47,419 nucleotides of DNA from a virus, in the IMG/VR virus record IMGVR_UViG_3300005530_000035, positions 1 through 47,419 of that record, one strand, 5' to 3'. Under the pieces are notes generated by a model that was not told where the DNA came from, did no database searches, and was given only the letters and a program-made list of their open reading frames with translations. The translations under genes and the position numbers were made by a program. The stretch's first letter is position 1. The number at the start of each line of letters is the position of its first letter. This document shows, piece by piece, positions 34,201 to 42,089 of the stretch.

Positions 34201-36422
34201 ACAATGAACTGTACTTATATCAGGCAATAAACACATCCACAGGTGCTTTTTCAATAGATTCTACAAAAGGAGTATCTGATTTGCTACCTATAACCGGTGG
34301 TGAAAGTATTACCGTTGTTGACAGCACTTCATCGGTAACAATGTACGGGTGGACTTACGATTCAACTTTCACCGGAATATCAGAAATAAGAAGTAATTCA
34401 TTAATAGGAACAACCTTAAACACCTATACGTTTACCGCTCCATCTAATGCGAGGTATTTATGTATTTATGTAAGATATGGCGGCGTGGATTACTCAAAAC
34501 AAATTTCTATAAAAAGCACAAATAGTTTTAGTTATACTGTGCCTATAATGCCTGAAAATTACACAGGAACCGACAGGCAGAAAATACAACAAGCACTTAA
34601 CTTCCAAAGGTTTTTTACAAGTCCAGTTATTTGTTACGGTACTTACTTTATTGATTCAGCCTTAATGGTGAGCAGCGGCACTAAATTAATTAACTACGGC
34701 AAAATACAGTTAGCAAGGGGAGCGAAGGATAACATTATCAGAAATGAAGCGGTATATAACAGAAGATTTCCAAGAGGCAACAGGAATATATTAATAACAG
34801 GTACAGGGGTATTTAATGGGACAGAAGATGGATGGGGAACAGATAATCCAACAGGTGTAGGAACTCAAAGATGGCGCTCTATTGGAATTCTTCTCGCAAA
34901 TGTGCAAAACTTCACGGTTTCTGGGGTTACATTAAGGAATACAAATAGCTGGGCAATGTGTATGGAGCAATCCAGAATAGGGATCGTGACTGGCTTGACT
35001 GTTTCTCAAAACGGACAGGTTATTAATATGGATGGGATAGACGTTAGGCGCGGTTCCAATAGGATTAATATTAATAATATAAAAGGGTATGCAGCTGATG
35101 ATATTGTTGCCTTAACAAACGTAAAAGTGGGGCCGACTATAAATATTTTAGATAGCACAATATATGAACCGTATAAAACAGACCTTGATATTTACGAAGT
35201 AAACGTAGATAATATTCAACGAGATTCTGTTGGAGTTTTATCAGACCCTTATCAAAAAAGTGGCATATTGCTACTTACTCAAGACAGCCTGAAGATTCAC
35301 GATGTTTCAATTAAGAATATTACAGGTTACCAACAAATTATTGTTGGCTATTCAGCATATTACCGCACCACACAACAGGGTATTAATGATATGTACAACA
35401 TACAGGTCAATAATACCGGCAAAGCATGGATTAGTGTGCAATATCCTATTAAAAATTCTTCATTTTTAAATATCGCAAGGACAGGCGTAAATGGGCAAGC
35501 GTCTTGCGTGTTCCTTCCGGGAACGGTCAATACAGAAAGAAGATATTATGGTTCTTATCCAGAATATTTTGAAGCTAATGGGCAAAACGGACTAATCCAT
35601 CTTGACACACTTGCGAATCTTTCGCTTACACCAACAAGATTAATTTTAGGCGGTACGGATGACGGTTTCCATAGATTACAGGTTTTAAATGGTGCAAGAA
35701 TGGATACTTTATTTGGTAGCACCCTCAATAATAAGTTAACATTAATGTCATCAGTAACACCTTCTGGTGGAACAATATTTATGCAGCCCAATGGAGGTAA
35801 GTTCTTATTTGGAAGTTCGACAAACACAGGAAATAATTTTTCAGTAACATCTGCGGCAGATGGAGATGGTATTGCTATAAACGGTTCATCTTCGATAAGT
35901 CCGGCATTACAGTTACAAGTTGGTGGGTCTCTATATGGACTATTAGGGGCAGCACCAGCAACAGGAAAACTACTCGCGAACTCCGCAGCAGGAGATGTAA
36001 TTCTTAGAAGTATATCAGGTCAGATACTATTTGGCGTAGGGTACACCAATGCTTCAATGGCCATAAAAAATGGCTTAGTAGGTATTAATACTTATTCACC
36101 CACTACCGCACTTACTACAACAGCGTTCGCAACATCTTACGCTGCTAAATCCACAAGCTATACTTTAACCGGATCAGATCATACCATTGAGGTTACAACA
36201 TCTTTAGCGACAACTCAAACGCTCCCAACGGCTGTAGGTATAACAGGACGTGAATATTTAATCACAAATTCAGGAACCGGAACAGTGACAATAGCAACGA
36301 CATCATCACAAACGTTTGTAAATGTATCCGGAACACCAACAACTTTAACCGTTGCTCAATTTACAAGTTATAAACTCATTAGTAACGGGGCAAATTGGCT
36401 TGCCTTTAAAATGGTAAACTAA
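31254..36422 (+). CDS. Tail-fibre-like protein with signal peptide and GH28-like beta-helix, 1722 aa
   Basis: Residues 1-19 (MKKLLIIILTLFSVQAFAQ) form a Sec signal peptide. The middle carries tail-fibre motifs: FNGRNGSVTSD at about 536 and two copies of a KPTIP motif, ITGKPTIP at about 661 and IKHKPTIP at about 684. From about 1130 to 1420 a right-handed beta-helix resembles polygalacturonase family GH28: GTGVFNGTEDG at about 1183, NMDGIDV at about 1257 and ADDIVALTN at about 1279, where GH28 enzymes have their catalytic Asp residues. A compact C-terminal beta domain follows (about 1600-1722). It could bind and degrade a host surface polysaccharide. Activity is inference. Confidence 0.6.
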   Translation: MKKLLIIILTLFSVQAFAQYPAIQAIGSDSTVVKSKGALQGRIINWAYPDTTAANRERISHYPGSQIFVNNLIYIRDSTATKWLVSEKGTSNISILNDSTLIISNLSGSDTFHTTVLISNWTVLSDTTIQVCGTGGCDTVYTSPTVFAKPYVDSVIIHNGVSLDTLYYYVNGNAIVGGYIGSQFYNKTQIDSIFTVTLQNYYTQTQIDSINTVNGVTNESNHIISGGVVTYSGTGLTYYVSVCIYMIGGTVYYSPQATITLAAADATNPRIDLFAVDTLSEAIKITGTAASVPLTPQINPASQLALTTGITLPPNATTPTGVSSTLIYDENVEWTTGGTATVNYNNTTNPYHGTKDAFISAYAKNSTLTFTGTTQTVNGQTLRTFIRLNNANYSFQFQFFNGTTAVSNLLTLNGFGFSPTLYNSYQNVSIPLSAFIWSGTSFDKLVITMTGKGNQTAGTYYLDYISLEGGTPVIPPATDYSNKVDSVKNRNDSLFWYANGIPNYSGFNAYQRSQTDSITAQLRSEIVSAAGGGVISFNGRNGSVTSDSTDYNSFFYTKHITDSLLASKISAANLSLGAVTSTSQAINNSAGTGVVLPSASISTAGLMTAGDKVLVNTISGKVNYTDTAAMLNPYLRKVDAFTKSQADALYKPITYVPSWSEITGKPTIPAAQIQSDYTQTDTTKLDYIKHKPTIPTNNNQLTNGMGYITSIDTANTLHTYDSTLYTTIYKNSLKLNIADTSSMLAHYLNSVGFGLSKTGQVVSVDTSVIHSSAYNNATYQGKITLTTTGTSGAATLSGNTLNIPQYSGGSGGTTTNSVTFNNSGTGDASGTTFNGSVARTVSSNTIGAVAKADSTTAYVTPTQLAAINNHINLYKPLYGVASDTSIHVYTETDSTLNDNSDTTLPTTKAVKAYVDNHAGGGGVIDSTNQTGILKGDGSHITAAVSGTDIKTINGNSILGGGDLTISGGGGTTTTVTEQKNYYHNELYLYQAINTSTGAFSIDSTKGVSDLLPITGGESITVVDSTSSVTMYGWTYDSTFTGISEIRSNSLIGTTLNTYTFTAPSNARYLCIYVRYGGVDYSKQISIKSTNSFSYTVPIMPENYTGTDRQKIQQALNFQRFFTSPVICYGTYFIDSALMVSSGTKLINYGKIQLARGAKDNIIRNEAVYNRRFPRGNRNILITGTGVFNGTEDGWGTDNPTGVGTQRWRSIGILLANVQNFTVSGVTLRNTNSWAMCMEQSRIGIVTGLTVSQNGQVINMDGIDVRRGSNRININNIKGYAADDIVALTNVKVGPTINILDSTIYEPYKTDLDIYEVNVDNIQRDSVGVLSDPYQKSGILLLTQDSLKIHDVSIKNITGYQQIIVGYSAYYRTTQQGINDMYNIQVNNTGKAWISVQYPIKNSSFLNIARTGVNGQASCVFLPGTVNTERRYYGSYPEYFEANGQNGLIHLDTLANLSLTPTRLILGGTDDGFHRLQVLNGARMDTLFGSTLNNKLTLMSSVTPSGGTIFMQPNGGKFLFGSSTNTGNNFSVTSAADGDGIAINGSSSISPALQLQVGGSLYGLLGAAPATGKLLANSAAGDVILRSISGQILFGVGYTNASMAIKNGLVGINTYSPTTALTTTAFATSYAAKSTSYTLTGSDHTIEVTTSLATTQTLPTAVGITGREYLITNSGTGTVTIATTSSQTFVNVSGTPTTLTVAQFTSYKLISNGANWLAFKMVN

Positions 36423-38362
36423 TGAGAACCCTCTTAACCATATTACTTCTCTTTGTGCTGCAAAATTCGTTTGGGCAGACAACTTACTATGTAAGCACTA
36501 CCGGAAGCGATGCTAACACTGGAACAATAGGGAGTCCGTGGCTGACACTTGCTCATGCAGCAACACAGGTTACCACAGCAGGAGATACGATTCAGATATT
36601 GAATGGCACGTACACTTTGACACAAGCATCTTTAATTGCTCCCGGTGTCAGCGTAAAAGGTCAAAGTATTACAGGAACAATTCTTTTGTCAAACTATAAA
36701 AACGACTGGAATTTTAATGACCCTTTATATGCACCTATTACATTTTCAAGTAATGCAGAGGGAACAAACGGAAACCAATCAATATCAAACTTAACATTAG
36801 ATGGTAATAATTTAACTGGGAATTCAGCAATTGTTGTTAGATGCAGAAGTAATGTATTTATACATGATATGACCATTAAAGATTTTTATATTAATGGAAT
36901 ATTTCTTACGGGCAGTTCTGTTAATAGTGAAACTCAACCAACAACATATTCAACAGGGAATAAAATTTTCAATATAACAATTAGAAACTGTTCAGATTCT
37001 GATGCAACATGGGTTGGCGGTGGGAATATAAATATAGCCGGCCAAAAAGATTTAGAAATCTACAATTTTAATTTATCTAATACAGATAGGCCTGCTGGTA
37101 GAAATGGTGATAATATTATAAACAACAGGTTCGGCAAAGGACTTCATATACACAACGGAATTTCAACCAAACCTTCTTCAAATAATGACCATTGGAACTT
37201 TCACTTTGAAATCCCTTGGGGTAGTGGAGGCACAGAAATAGACCACGTAACGTTTAACGGCGGTGATTGCCTCGTAGATATGGGCGGAAACGCTCCCATT
37301 GATTACAGTTATACTCACATGTTCTATGTGCATGACAACTATGCGCAGGATTCTTTAGGAACCCAATATTCAGGCTCTCACGGCAGATATGGGTACACAG
37401 TAGAAGGTGCCAAAGTGGTAAACGTACTTGTTGATAATAATACATTTGATTATATAGATCATATATTTTCTGTAACTGACGGCGCACCATCAGGAACCCC
37501 GGTAGTTGATTCGAATATTGTGTTTAGCCGGAACGTTGCAAACCACACGGGCTCTGGTATTTCAGGAACTTACGAGGACTTGATTGAAATTCAAAAAATA
37601 AATGCAAATAGCGTACTTACAGGACTTAAAATAATTAACAACACTGTAAAGCCGAATGCCACTACCAATTCAACTGCAATCTCAATAGTTGCCAATAACG
37701 GCGCGAATGTAAATGGAGTAGAAATTGGGAGTAACATTTTTATGAATGCAAAAAACGGGTATTGGATGAGCGTAGATAACACAGGGAGTACCTTTAATGC
37801 GCTTACAGTTAGAAACAACGACCTGTTTAATAATCCAAATAATAACGCAATCAATTCCACAGGAAATCCGGTAACTAATTACACCAATACAGCCAACATA
37901 AATACTGATCCATTATTTGTGTCATTAACAGACTTGCATCTGCAAGCAACTTCACCTAATATAGGTGCAGGGTTTAACTACGGATACGGCAGTGATATTG
38001 GAGCACTACAGTACACAGTAACTATTCCACCACCTACAATTTCAGTTTCTGGAAATCAAACTATTACCGTTTCAAATACTTCTGTTAGCGCAGTAGGAAC
38101 TCCTGCAAGTGGACAAACAATCACAGGTTACACTTGGTCAAAAGTAAGTGGCGCAGCTGTAACCTTTGGAACTCCAAATTCAGCCTCTACTACAGTTACT
38201 GGACTTACAACAGGAGTTTATGTTCTAAGGTGTACAGTTACTCAAAGTGATGGACAAACTGCTTATGGAGATGTAACTATAACGGTTAATATCCCTGTTC
38301 CACCAAGCCCACCAAATGCTTACATTAAATTAAGATTACCTACAAAATTTATAAACAAATGA
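36422..38362 (+). CDS. Secreted parallel beta-helix protein with PKD-like C-terminus, 646 aa
   Basis: The start codon shares a base with the preceding stop. It opens with a signal peptide (MRTLLTILLLFVLQNSFGQ) directly followed by TTYYVSTTGSDANTGTIGSP, the usual entry to DUF1565-type right-handed beta-helices (pectate-lyase superfamily). The helix runs to about residue 530 with many Asn/Ile turns. Residues about 540-625 form an Ig/PKD-like domain (GYTWSKVSGAAVTF, then GVYVLRCTVTQSDGQTAYGD). Catalytic residues cannot be assigned by eye. It may be a surface-binding or depolymerase spike, or an exported accessory protein. Confidence 0.6.
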   Translation: MRTLLTILLLFVLQNSFGQTTYYVSTTGSDANTGTIGSPWLTLAHAATQVTTAGDTIQILNGTYTLTQASLIAPGVSVKGQSITGTILLSNYKNDWNFNDPLYAPITFSSNAEGTNGNQSISNLTLDGNNLTGNSAIVVRCRSNVFIHDMTIKDFYINGIFLTGSSVNSETQPTTYSTGNKIFNITIRNCSDSDATWVGGGNINIAGQKDLEIYNFNLSNTDRPAGRNGDNIINNRFGKGLHIHNGISTKPSSNNDHWNFHFEIPWGSGGTEIDHVTFNGGDCLVDMGGNAPIDYSYTHMFYVHDNYAQDSLGTQYSGSHGRYGYTVEGAKVVNVLVDNNTFDYIDHIFSVTDGAPSGTPVVDSNIVFSRNVANHTGSGISGTYEDLIEIQKINANSVLTGLKIINNTVKPNATTNSTAISIVANNGANVNGVEIGSNIFMNAKNGYWMSVDNTGSTFNALTVRNNDLFNNPNNNAINSTGNPVTNYTNTANINTDPLFVSLTDLHLQATSPNIGAGFNYGYGSDIGALQYTVTIPPPTISVSGNQTITVSNTSVSAVGTPASGQTITGYTWSKVSGAAVTFGTPNSASTTVTGLTTGVYVLRCTVTQSDGQTAYGDVTITVNIPVPPSPPNAYIKLRLPTKFINK

Positions 38363-38730
38363 AACATCTATTAGTAATTATTTTTCTTCTTATGTCCTTT
38401 GGAGCGTTTGCTCAAACAGACACAACCGTAACCAACACCGTAATATTGGATGGTACCGGCTCCAATGATTCCTTTAATCAAAACGGGGGTATTGTTAAAT
38501 ATCAATGGTCGCAAACGGCTGGTCCGACAGTATCAATCCCTACCCCTTCAGCGGTTACAAATACAATCATATTATCGCAGCCAGGGATTTATGATTTCCA
38601 ATTAACAGTAACGAATAAAGCGGGCTTAACCGATACGCAGGTGATGGAATTTCCGGTTATAAGCGGTGATATGAAACCTGTAGCAAAAATTAAAGTGATC
38701 GGGGTAATAAAGTTACCTCCACAAAAATGA
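38359..38730 (+). CDS. Secreted PKD-like domain protein, 123 aa
   Basis: The ATG overlaps the previous stop by 4 nt. A signal peptide (MKHLLVIIFLLMSFGAFAQ) precedes one PKD/REJ-like domain: VILDGTGSND, KYQWSQTAGPTVSI, and PGIYDFQLTVTNKAGLTD. It closely resembles the C-terminal domain of the 646-aa neighbour, so the two likely arose by duplication or split. PKD domains mediate protein or carbohydrate contacts at surfaces. Its stop overlaps the next gene's start (ATGA). Confidence 0.6.
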   Translation: MKHLLVIIFLLMSFGAFAQTDTTVTNTVILDGTGSNDSFNQNGGIVKYQWSQTAGPTVSIPTPSAVTNTIILSQPGIYDFQLTVTNKAGLTDTQVMEFPVISGDMKPVAKIKVIGVIKLPPQK

Positions 38731-38957
38731 GGTGGCTTGTAGTCATATTACTATTTGGGTGTAACTCAACGAAGTCGTTCGTTTTAGACGGTAGTCAGTC
38801 ACAGGGAAATATCGTGAAGTATGAATGGAAAGTAAACGGCTTGCAGTACGATAACTCAAAAAGCACTTCGTTAAATATTAAACGAATTGCAACAGTAGAA
38901 TTAATAGTGACAGATAATTTAGGAAGGAGCGACACAGCTATAAAAGTTATACGATGA
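38727..38957 (+). CDS. Small lipoprotein-like PKD fragment, 76 aa
   Basis: The N-terminus MRWLVVILLFGCNSTKSF has a short hydrophobic core ending in LFGC, a fair type II (lipoprotein) signal with Cys12 as the lipidated residue. The remainder is a shortened PKD-like strand set: FVLDGSQSQGNIVKYEWKVN, then VELIVTDNLGRSDTA. It is the third PKD-like unit in a row. As a lipoprotein it would sit in the inner or outer membrane. Start and stop overlap both neighbours, so it is part of the operon. Confidence 0.55.
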   Translation: MRWLVVILLFGCNSTKSFVLDGSQSQGNIVKYEWKVNGLQYDNSKSTSLNIKRIATVELIVTDNLGRSDTAIKVIR

Positions 38958-39016
38958 AACTAAAAATAATTTTTTACCTGATAATGCTTGCGGCGGTAGC
39001 AGCGATTTTTACGTGA
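38954..39016 (+). CDS. 20-residue single transmembrane peptide
   Basis: ATG 38954 overlaps the preceding stop (ATGA) and opens a 20-codon frame, MKLKIIFYLIMLAAVAAIFT, that is essentially one membrane helix after two lysines. It sits at the border between appendage genes and the lysis-like genes. It could be a holin-type peptide or a leader peptide for the following genes. The coupling argues for expression, but so short a gene is uncertain. Confidence 0.4.
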   Translation: MKLKIIFYLIMLAAVAAIFT

Positions 39017-39029
39017 TAATAAACATGAG

Positions 39030-39323
39030 ATGACGATTGAGACATTAATAGGCGCACTTGTTTCAGGAGGGGTAATTACTTACGCTCTTGGCTGGCTATC
39101 GGGTCGCAAAAAAAATGAAGCAGAATTGGAAGGTAAGCGTTTAGAGAACCTTGAATCCACTATTGAGATTTACGAAAGGGTACATACCGAATTAAAATCT
39201 CAGTTGGAAAACCTTTCTCAAAAATGTACCCAATTGAGCAAACAGATTTCACAATTGCAAGGTGAAAACGAAAGCCTGAAAAAAGAAATTCATTCTCTTA
39301 ATAAAAAATTAAATGAACAATGA
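39030..39323 (+). CDS. Membrane-anchored coiled-coil protein (lysis accessory?), 97 aa
   Basis: An N-terminal membrane segment (TIETLIGALVSGGVITYALG WL, residues 2-23) is followed by a continuous coiled coil to the end, with heptads in LEGKRLENLESTIEIYERVH and LSQKCTQLSKQISQLQGENE. The shape, one anchor plus a long alpha-helical ectodomain, is that of an inner-membrane spanin or a holin accessory protein. The next gene is holin-like and an endolysin follows. The spanin reading is inference from architecture. Confidence 0.55.
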   Translation: MTIETLIGALVSGGVITYALGWLSGRKKNEAELEGKRLENLESTIEIYERVHTELKSQLENLSQKCTQLSKQISQLQGENESLKKEIHSLNKKLNEQ

Positions 39324-39592
39324 TAAAGTTTAATGCAGCGCAATTAAAGAATCCTACTCCCACTAATTTAAGTAACGGTATTCAGGTCTTTACTGTGATT
39401 GGGGGAATAATAATCGGATGGGTAGGTACGGCGAATTTTATTCCGGTTCAAACAGCTGGAATGATACAGAGTATTCTCGGATTGCTCGTAGGGATAGCCA
39501 ACGGCATTAAACCGTTTTTCGGGGTAGAGACTACTGATACCGAAGTGCCTATCGAACAGGTAGGCGAAATGGACACAAAAAAAAATTCATAA
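39320..39592 (+). CDS. Putative holin, 90 aa
   Basis: The ATG overlaps the previous stop. Two hydrophobic segments, about 22-41 (QVFTVIGGIIIGWVGTANFI) and 46-66 (AGMIQSILGLLVGIANGIKP), are joined by a short loop, and the C-terminus is charged and hydrophilic. This is the build of a class II type holin that opens the inner membrane at lysis. It lies between a coiled-coil membrane protein and the GH19 endolysin with two unknown genes between. No family name can be given with certainty. Confidence 0.5.
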   Translation: MIKFNAAQLKNPTPTNLSNGIQVFTVIGGIIIGWVGTANFIPVQTAGMIQSILGLLVGIANGIKPFFGVETTDTEVPIEQVGEMDTKKNS

Positions 39593-39609
39593 CAATAAAA
39601 CATACAAAC

Positions 39610-39873
39610 ATGAAATTCAATGTAGATTCAATCGGTGCTATTTTAATTTCGGCTCTCGTAGCCGGAGAACAGGACGCTGTTATTGCTTTCCTTCAATCTT
39701 TTTACGAGAAGGATGCGGATGAATACAAAGCAATCATTTTCCTTGCTAATTACGGACTTAAAAAAGCTGCCGAAGCTGCTACAAAAAGCGCAACAACTTT
39801 GGACGATCAAACAATTGCCGCGGCCAAATCTCTTCTGGCGGCATCAGCAACTAAAAACGGCATTACCCTTTAA
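39610..39873 (+). CDS. Small alanine-rich hypothetical protein, 87 aa
   Basis: The sequence MKFNVDSIGAILISALVAGE is followed by a mostly helical, Ala/Lys-rich chain (KKAAEAATKSATTLDDQTIA). It is not hydrophobic enough to be a membrane protein after the first 18 residues. A strong hairpin terminator begins 8 nt after its stop. A second frame in the same strand (39683-39877) overlaps it but lacks a sensible leader and is rejected. Function unknown. Confidence 0.6.
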   Translation: MKFNVDSIGAILISALVAGEQDAVIAFLQSFYEKDADEYKAIIFLANYGLKKAAEAATKSATTLDDQTIAAAKSLLAASATKNGITL

Positions 39874-39880
39874 TTAATTC

Positions 39881-39910
39881 AGGAGGGCTCAAAAGTGAGC
39901 CTTCCTTTTA
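39881..39910 (+). terminator. Intrinsic terminator or attenuator before the 156-aa gene
   Basis: Stem of 11 bp with one G-T pair: AGGAGGGCTCA (39881-39891) with TGAGCCTTCCT (39896-39906), 4-nt loop, then TTTT and an A run. It lies between the 87-aa gene and the 156-aa gene, whose ATG at 39922 follows 12 nt later. As the downstream genes have no visible promoter, read-through is needed. Confidence 0.75.
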
Positions 39911-39921
39911 AAAAAACAATT

Positions 39922-40392
39922 ATGAAACAAACATTTTTTCAAAAACTTTTCGCCTTCAAATTTGTATGGATAGGAAAGCTATTCAAGTCGGCTAATAAAC
40001 CCTTTTTACAAGCGGTAATAGATGTTACCAACACTGTAAAAGTTGCTCTAAATTCACAATTAGTGGATATTTTAACCGGCGTCATTCCCGGGACAGTTGA
40101 TAATGAGATCGTAGTCATCCTTCGAAAACAGATACCTATTTTACTTGCCGATGAACTCCTTTTGCAGTCAGCCGGCACTCCTGCAACACAGGAAGACGCA
40201 CAAGCCTTAGCACAAAAACTTTTAGACAGCTTCGGACTTATCAAGGATGAAAAGAAAGGTAAAATATACACTTCTATTGCAGCCGAGCTTTACATTTTCC
40301 TACAAGAACATCAGAACGGACAAAAAGTAACATTTGGTGAAGCCGCTGCACTCGTGGAAGGATTTTATCAAGACTGGTTAGCAGCACAATGA
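39922..40392 (+). CDS. Hypothetical phage protein, 156 aa
   Basis: I start at ATG 39922 (MKQTFFQKLFAFKFVWIGKL); a longer frame from 39895 would run through the terminator stem. The first 25 residues are amphipathic and aromatic, which may associate with membrane. The rest is helical and alanine-rich, with ILTGVIPGTVDNEIVVILRK in the middle. I recognise no family. Its stop overlaps the next small gene by 4 nt, and the whole stretch leads to the endolysin. Confidence 0.6.
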   Translation: MKQTFFQKLFAFKFVWIGKLFKSANKPFLQAVIDVTNTVKVALNSQLVDILTGVIPGTVDNEIVVILRKQIPILLADELLLQSAGTPATQEDAQALAQKLLDSFGLIKDEKKGKIYTSIAAELYIFLQEHQNGQKVTFGEAAALVEGFYQDWLAAQ

Positions 40393-40532
40393 AAGCAATA
40401 ATCTGTACTTGTGAGCAATGTAAAGGCGTGAAGAATAAACGCCACAAGGCCCGCAAGAAAATCAAAAGGATGATTAATAAAAAGAGACGCAAGATGAAAC
40501 TTGGGGATGTTTATAATTTTTATTACGCATGA
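40389..40532 (+). CDS. Small basic Cys-containing protein, 47 aa
   Basis: ATG 40389 overlaps the preceding stop (ATGA). The protein reads MKAIICTCEQCKGVKNKRHK and continues with a strongly basic run (about 16-37, Lys/Arg every second residue) before a short aromatic tail. Cys6, Cys8 and Cys11 (C-x-C-x-x-C) could bind zinc or be a knuckle remnant. The charge suggests RNA or DNA binding. Its stop overlaps the next start, so it is one of a chain of coupled tiny genes. Confidence 0.55.
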   Translation: MKAIICTCEQCKGVKNKRHKARKKIKRMINKKRRKMKLGDVYNFYYA

Positions 40533-40642
40533 AAAAAGAAAAAGTATCTAAAATCCGGCTTGTAATGAGAAAGGCAGAATTAAGAAAAAATGTAAGCTAT
40601 TTCAGATTCACAATTTGGAAAACCACTTCATCAACGTTATGA
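40529..40642 (+). CDS. Tiny basic protein, 37 aa, coupled to endolysin
   Basis: ATG 40529 overlaps the previous stop, and its TGA at 40640-40642 overlaps the endolysin ATG (40639). The peptide starts MKKEKVSKIRLVMRKAELRK and ends in Thr/Ser. It is basic and helical. Its main role may be to couple translation into the endolysin; as a protein it is unrecognised. The double ATGA overlap is the main support. Confidence 0.45.
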   Translation: MKKEKVSKIRLVMRKAELRKNVSYFRFTIWKTTSSTL

Positions 40643-41223
40643 TTACATCAGACCTACTCCTCAAAATAGCGCCCAACTCAAAAAGGGTGGCTGAAATTGT
40701 GCCTGATTGGTTTAATAAATTCTCTGGCCAGTACGAAGTAAACAACCAAAAAAGAATAGCCGCTTTTCTTGCTCAAACAATCGTTGAAAGCGCCTCCTTT
40801 ACTGCTACGAGAGAGTTTGATTCAGGTAGTGCTTATGAGGGGCGGAAGGATTTAGGGAACGTCTTTAAAGGCGATGGCAAAAAGTTCAAAGGAAGAGGCT
40901 ATATCCAAATCACAGGAAGAAATAATTACGCAGCTTGTTCTAAAGCTCTATTTGGAGATCAAACTTTATTAACGAATCCAGATTTACTTTCAACACCGCA
41001 ATATGCGATGCTTTCGGCCTTGTGGTATTGGAAAGATCGGGGATTAAATGAACAAGCCGATAAACAATTTTTCTATACAATCTCTGTAAGAATAAACGGG
41101 AAAAATAAAGATGGTTTACCAAATGACTGGGTTCCCCGGGTTCACTATTATAATCTTCTTTGCTCTGAATTTAATTTACCTCTTTACGATGCTGTAACGA
41201 GGAATATAATTATCAATCAATGA
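40639..41223 (+). CDS. GH19 chitinase-like endolysin, 194 aa
   Basis: I start at ATG 40639 (MITSDLLLKIAPNSKRVAEI) because it overlaps the previous stop; a TTG 24 nt upstream is the alternative. The glycoside hydrolase 19 core is clear: AAFLAQTIVESASFTATREF with the catalytic Glu after Ile-Val, then KGRGYIQITGRNNYAACSKA, where G-R-G-x-I-Q-x-T-G is the substrate-cleft motif, and a conserved SALWYWKDRGLNEQ helix. Phage GH19 proteins cut peptidoglycan at lysis. There is no signal peptide, so release needs the holin. Confidence 0.85.
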   Translation: MITSDLLLKIAPNSKRVAEIVPDWFNKFSGQYEVNNQKRIAAFLAQTIVESASFTATREFDSGSAYEGRKDLGNVFKGDGKKFKGRGYIQITGRNNYAACSKALFGDQTLLTNPDLLSTPQYAMLSALWYWKDRGLNEQADKQFFYTISVRINGKNKDGLPNDWVPRVHYYNLLCSEFNLPLYDAVTRNIIINQ

Positions 41224-42089
41224 CAAGCAATAAGCTGAACAAACTGTGTTATGAGTTTTCTTTTAGTAAAGACGAAAAAGTTGAAATTCTATTTGCCTCG
41301 GATATTCACTTCGATAATCCCAAATGCAAAAGAGAACTTTTCTTTAAACACTTGGAAAGGATCAGGAAGAAAGGTGGGAAAGCATTTATAATTGGTGATC
41401 TGTTTTGCTTCATGCAAGGCAAATATGACCCACGCAGGTCAAAGGGTGACATCAGAGAAGAACACAACAAGAACAACTACATAGATGCTGTGATTGATGA
41501 CACGGTGAACCTGTTAAGTCCTTATGCTGATATTATCGTTTTCGTATCAGATGGAAACCACGAAACAGCCATCTTGAAAAATTTAGAAACGGACACACTG
41601 GAAAGATTCGTGAATAAGTTCAACGAACGCAATAAAACACAAGTATTAAAAGGCGGGTATCGTGGCTGGATCATAATTAGAAAAGAAGTCAGCAAAGATG
41701 AAAATGTTACTCATAAAGTCTATTATCATCACGGCTACGGCGGAGGCGGTGAAATGACAAAAGGTATCTTACAGCACTCACGTATGAATATGCACATTGA
41801 AGGCGCAGACGCAATAATAATGGGGCACGTTCACGAATCCTATGTGCAAGCCGGAAAGACCGTTTACTTTGATAACAACGCAAACGCTTTTTGCGAAAAA
41901 GAACGCATTATCTGGAATATCAGAACCGCTTGTTATAAAGAGGAATTTGTTGATTCGGACGGCGGCTTTCATATTGAAAGAGGGAGGCCACCAAAACCAC
42001 TTGGAGCTGTTTACGCAGTCATGGAAGAAGGAAGAACGGAGAAGTTGACTAAAAAACTTTTAGCCGATTATACAATTTGGGCGCAATGA
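41220..42089 (+). CDS. Calcineurin-like metallophosphoesterase, 289 aa
   Basis: All metal-binding motifs are visible: FASDIHFD (Asp28, His30), IIGDLF (Asp60), DGNHE (Asn113, His114), YYHHGYGGGG near residue 170, and IMGHVHESY near 203. This is the D-x-H, G-D, G-N-H-[DE], H and G-H-x-H set of the calcineurin-like superfamily. Substrate specificity cannot be read; phage members act as phosphodiesterases or nucleases on nucleic acids or nucleotides. It overlaps the endolysin stop (ATGA) and the following small acidic gene. The His-Gly-Tyr-Gly-Gly stretch is unusually glycine-rich. Confidence 0.85.
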   Translation: MTSNKLNKLCYEFSFSKDEKVEILFASDIHFDNPKCKRELFFKHLERIRKKGGKAFIIGDLFCFMQGKYDPRRSKGDIREEHNKNNYIDAVIDDTVNLLSPYADIIVFVSDGNHETAILKNLETDTLERFVNKFNERNKTQVLKGGYRGWIIIRKEVSKDENVTHKVYYHHGYGGGGEMTKGILQHSRMNMHIEGADAIIMGHVHESYVQAGKTVYFDNNANAFCEKERIIWNIRTACYKEEFVDSDGGFHIERGRPPKPLGAVYAVMEEGRTEKLTKKLLADYTIWAQ

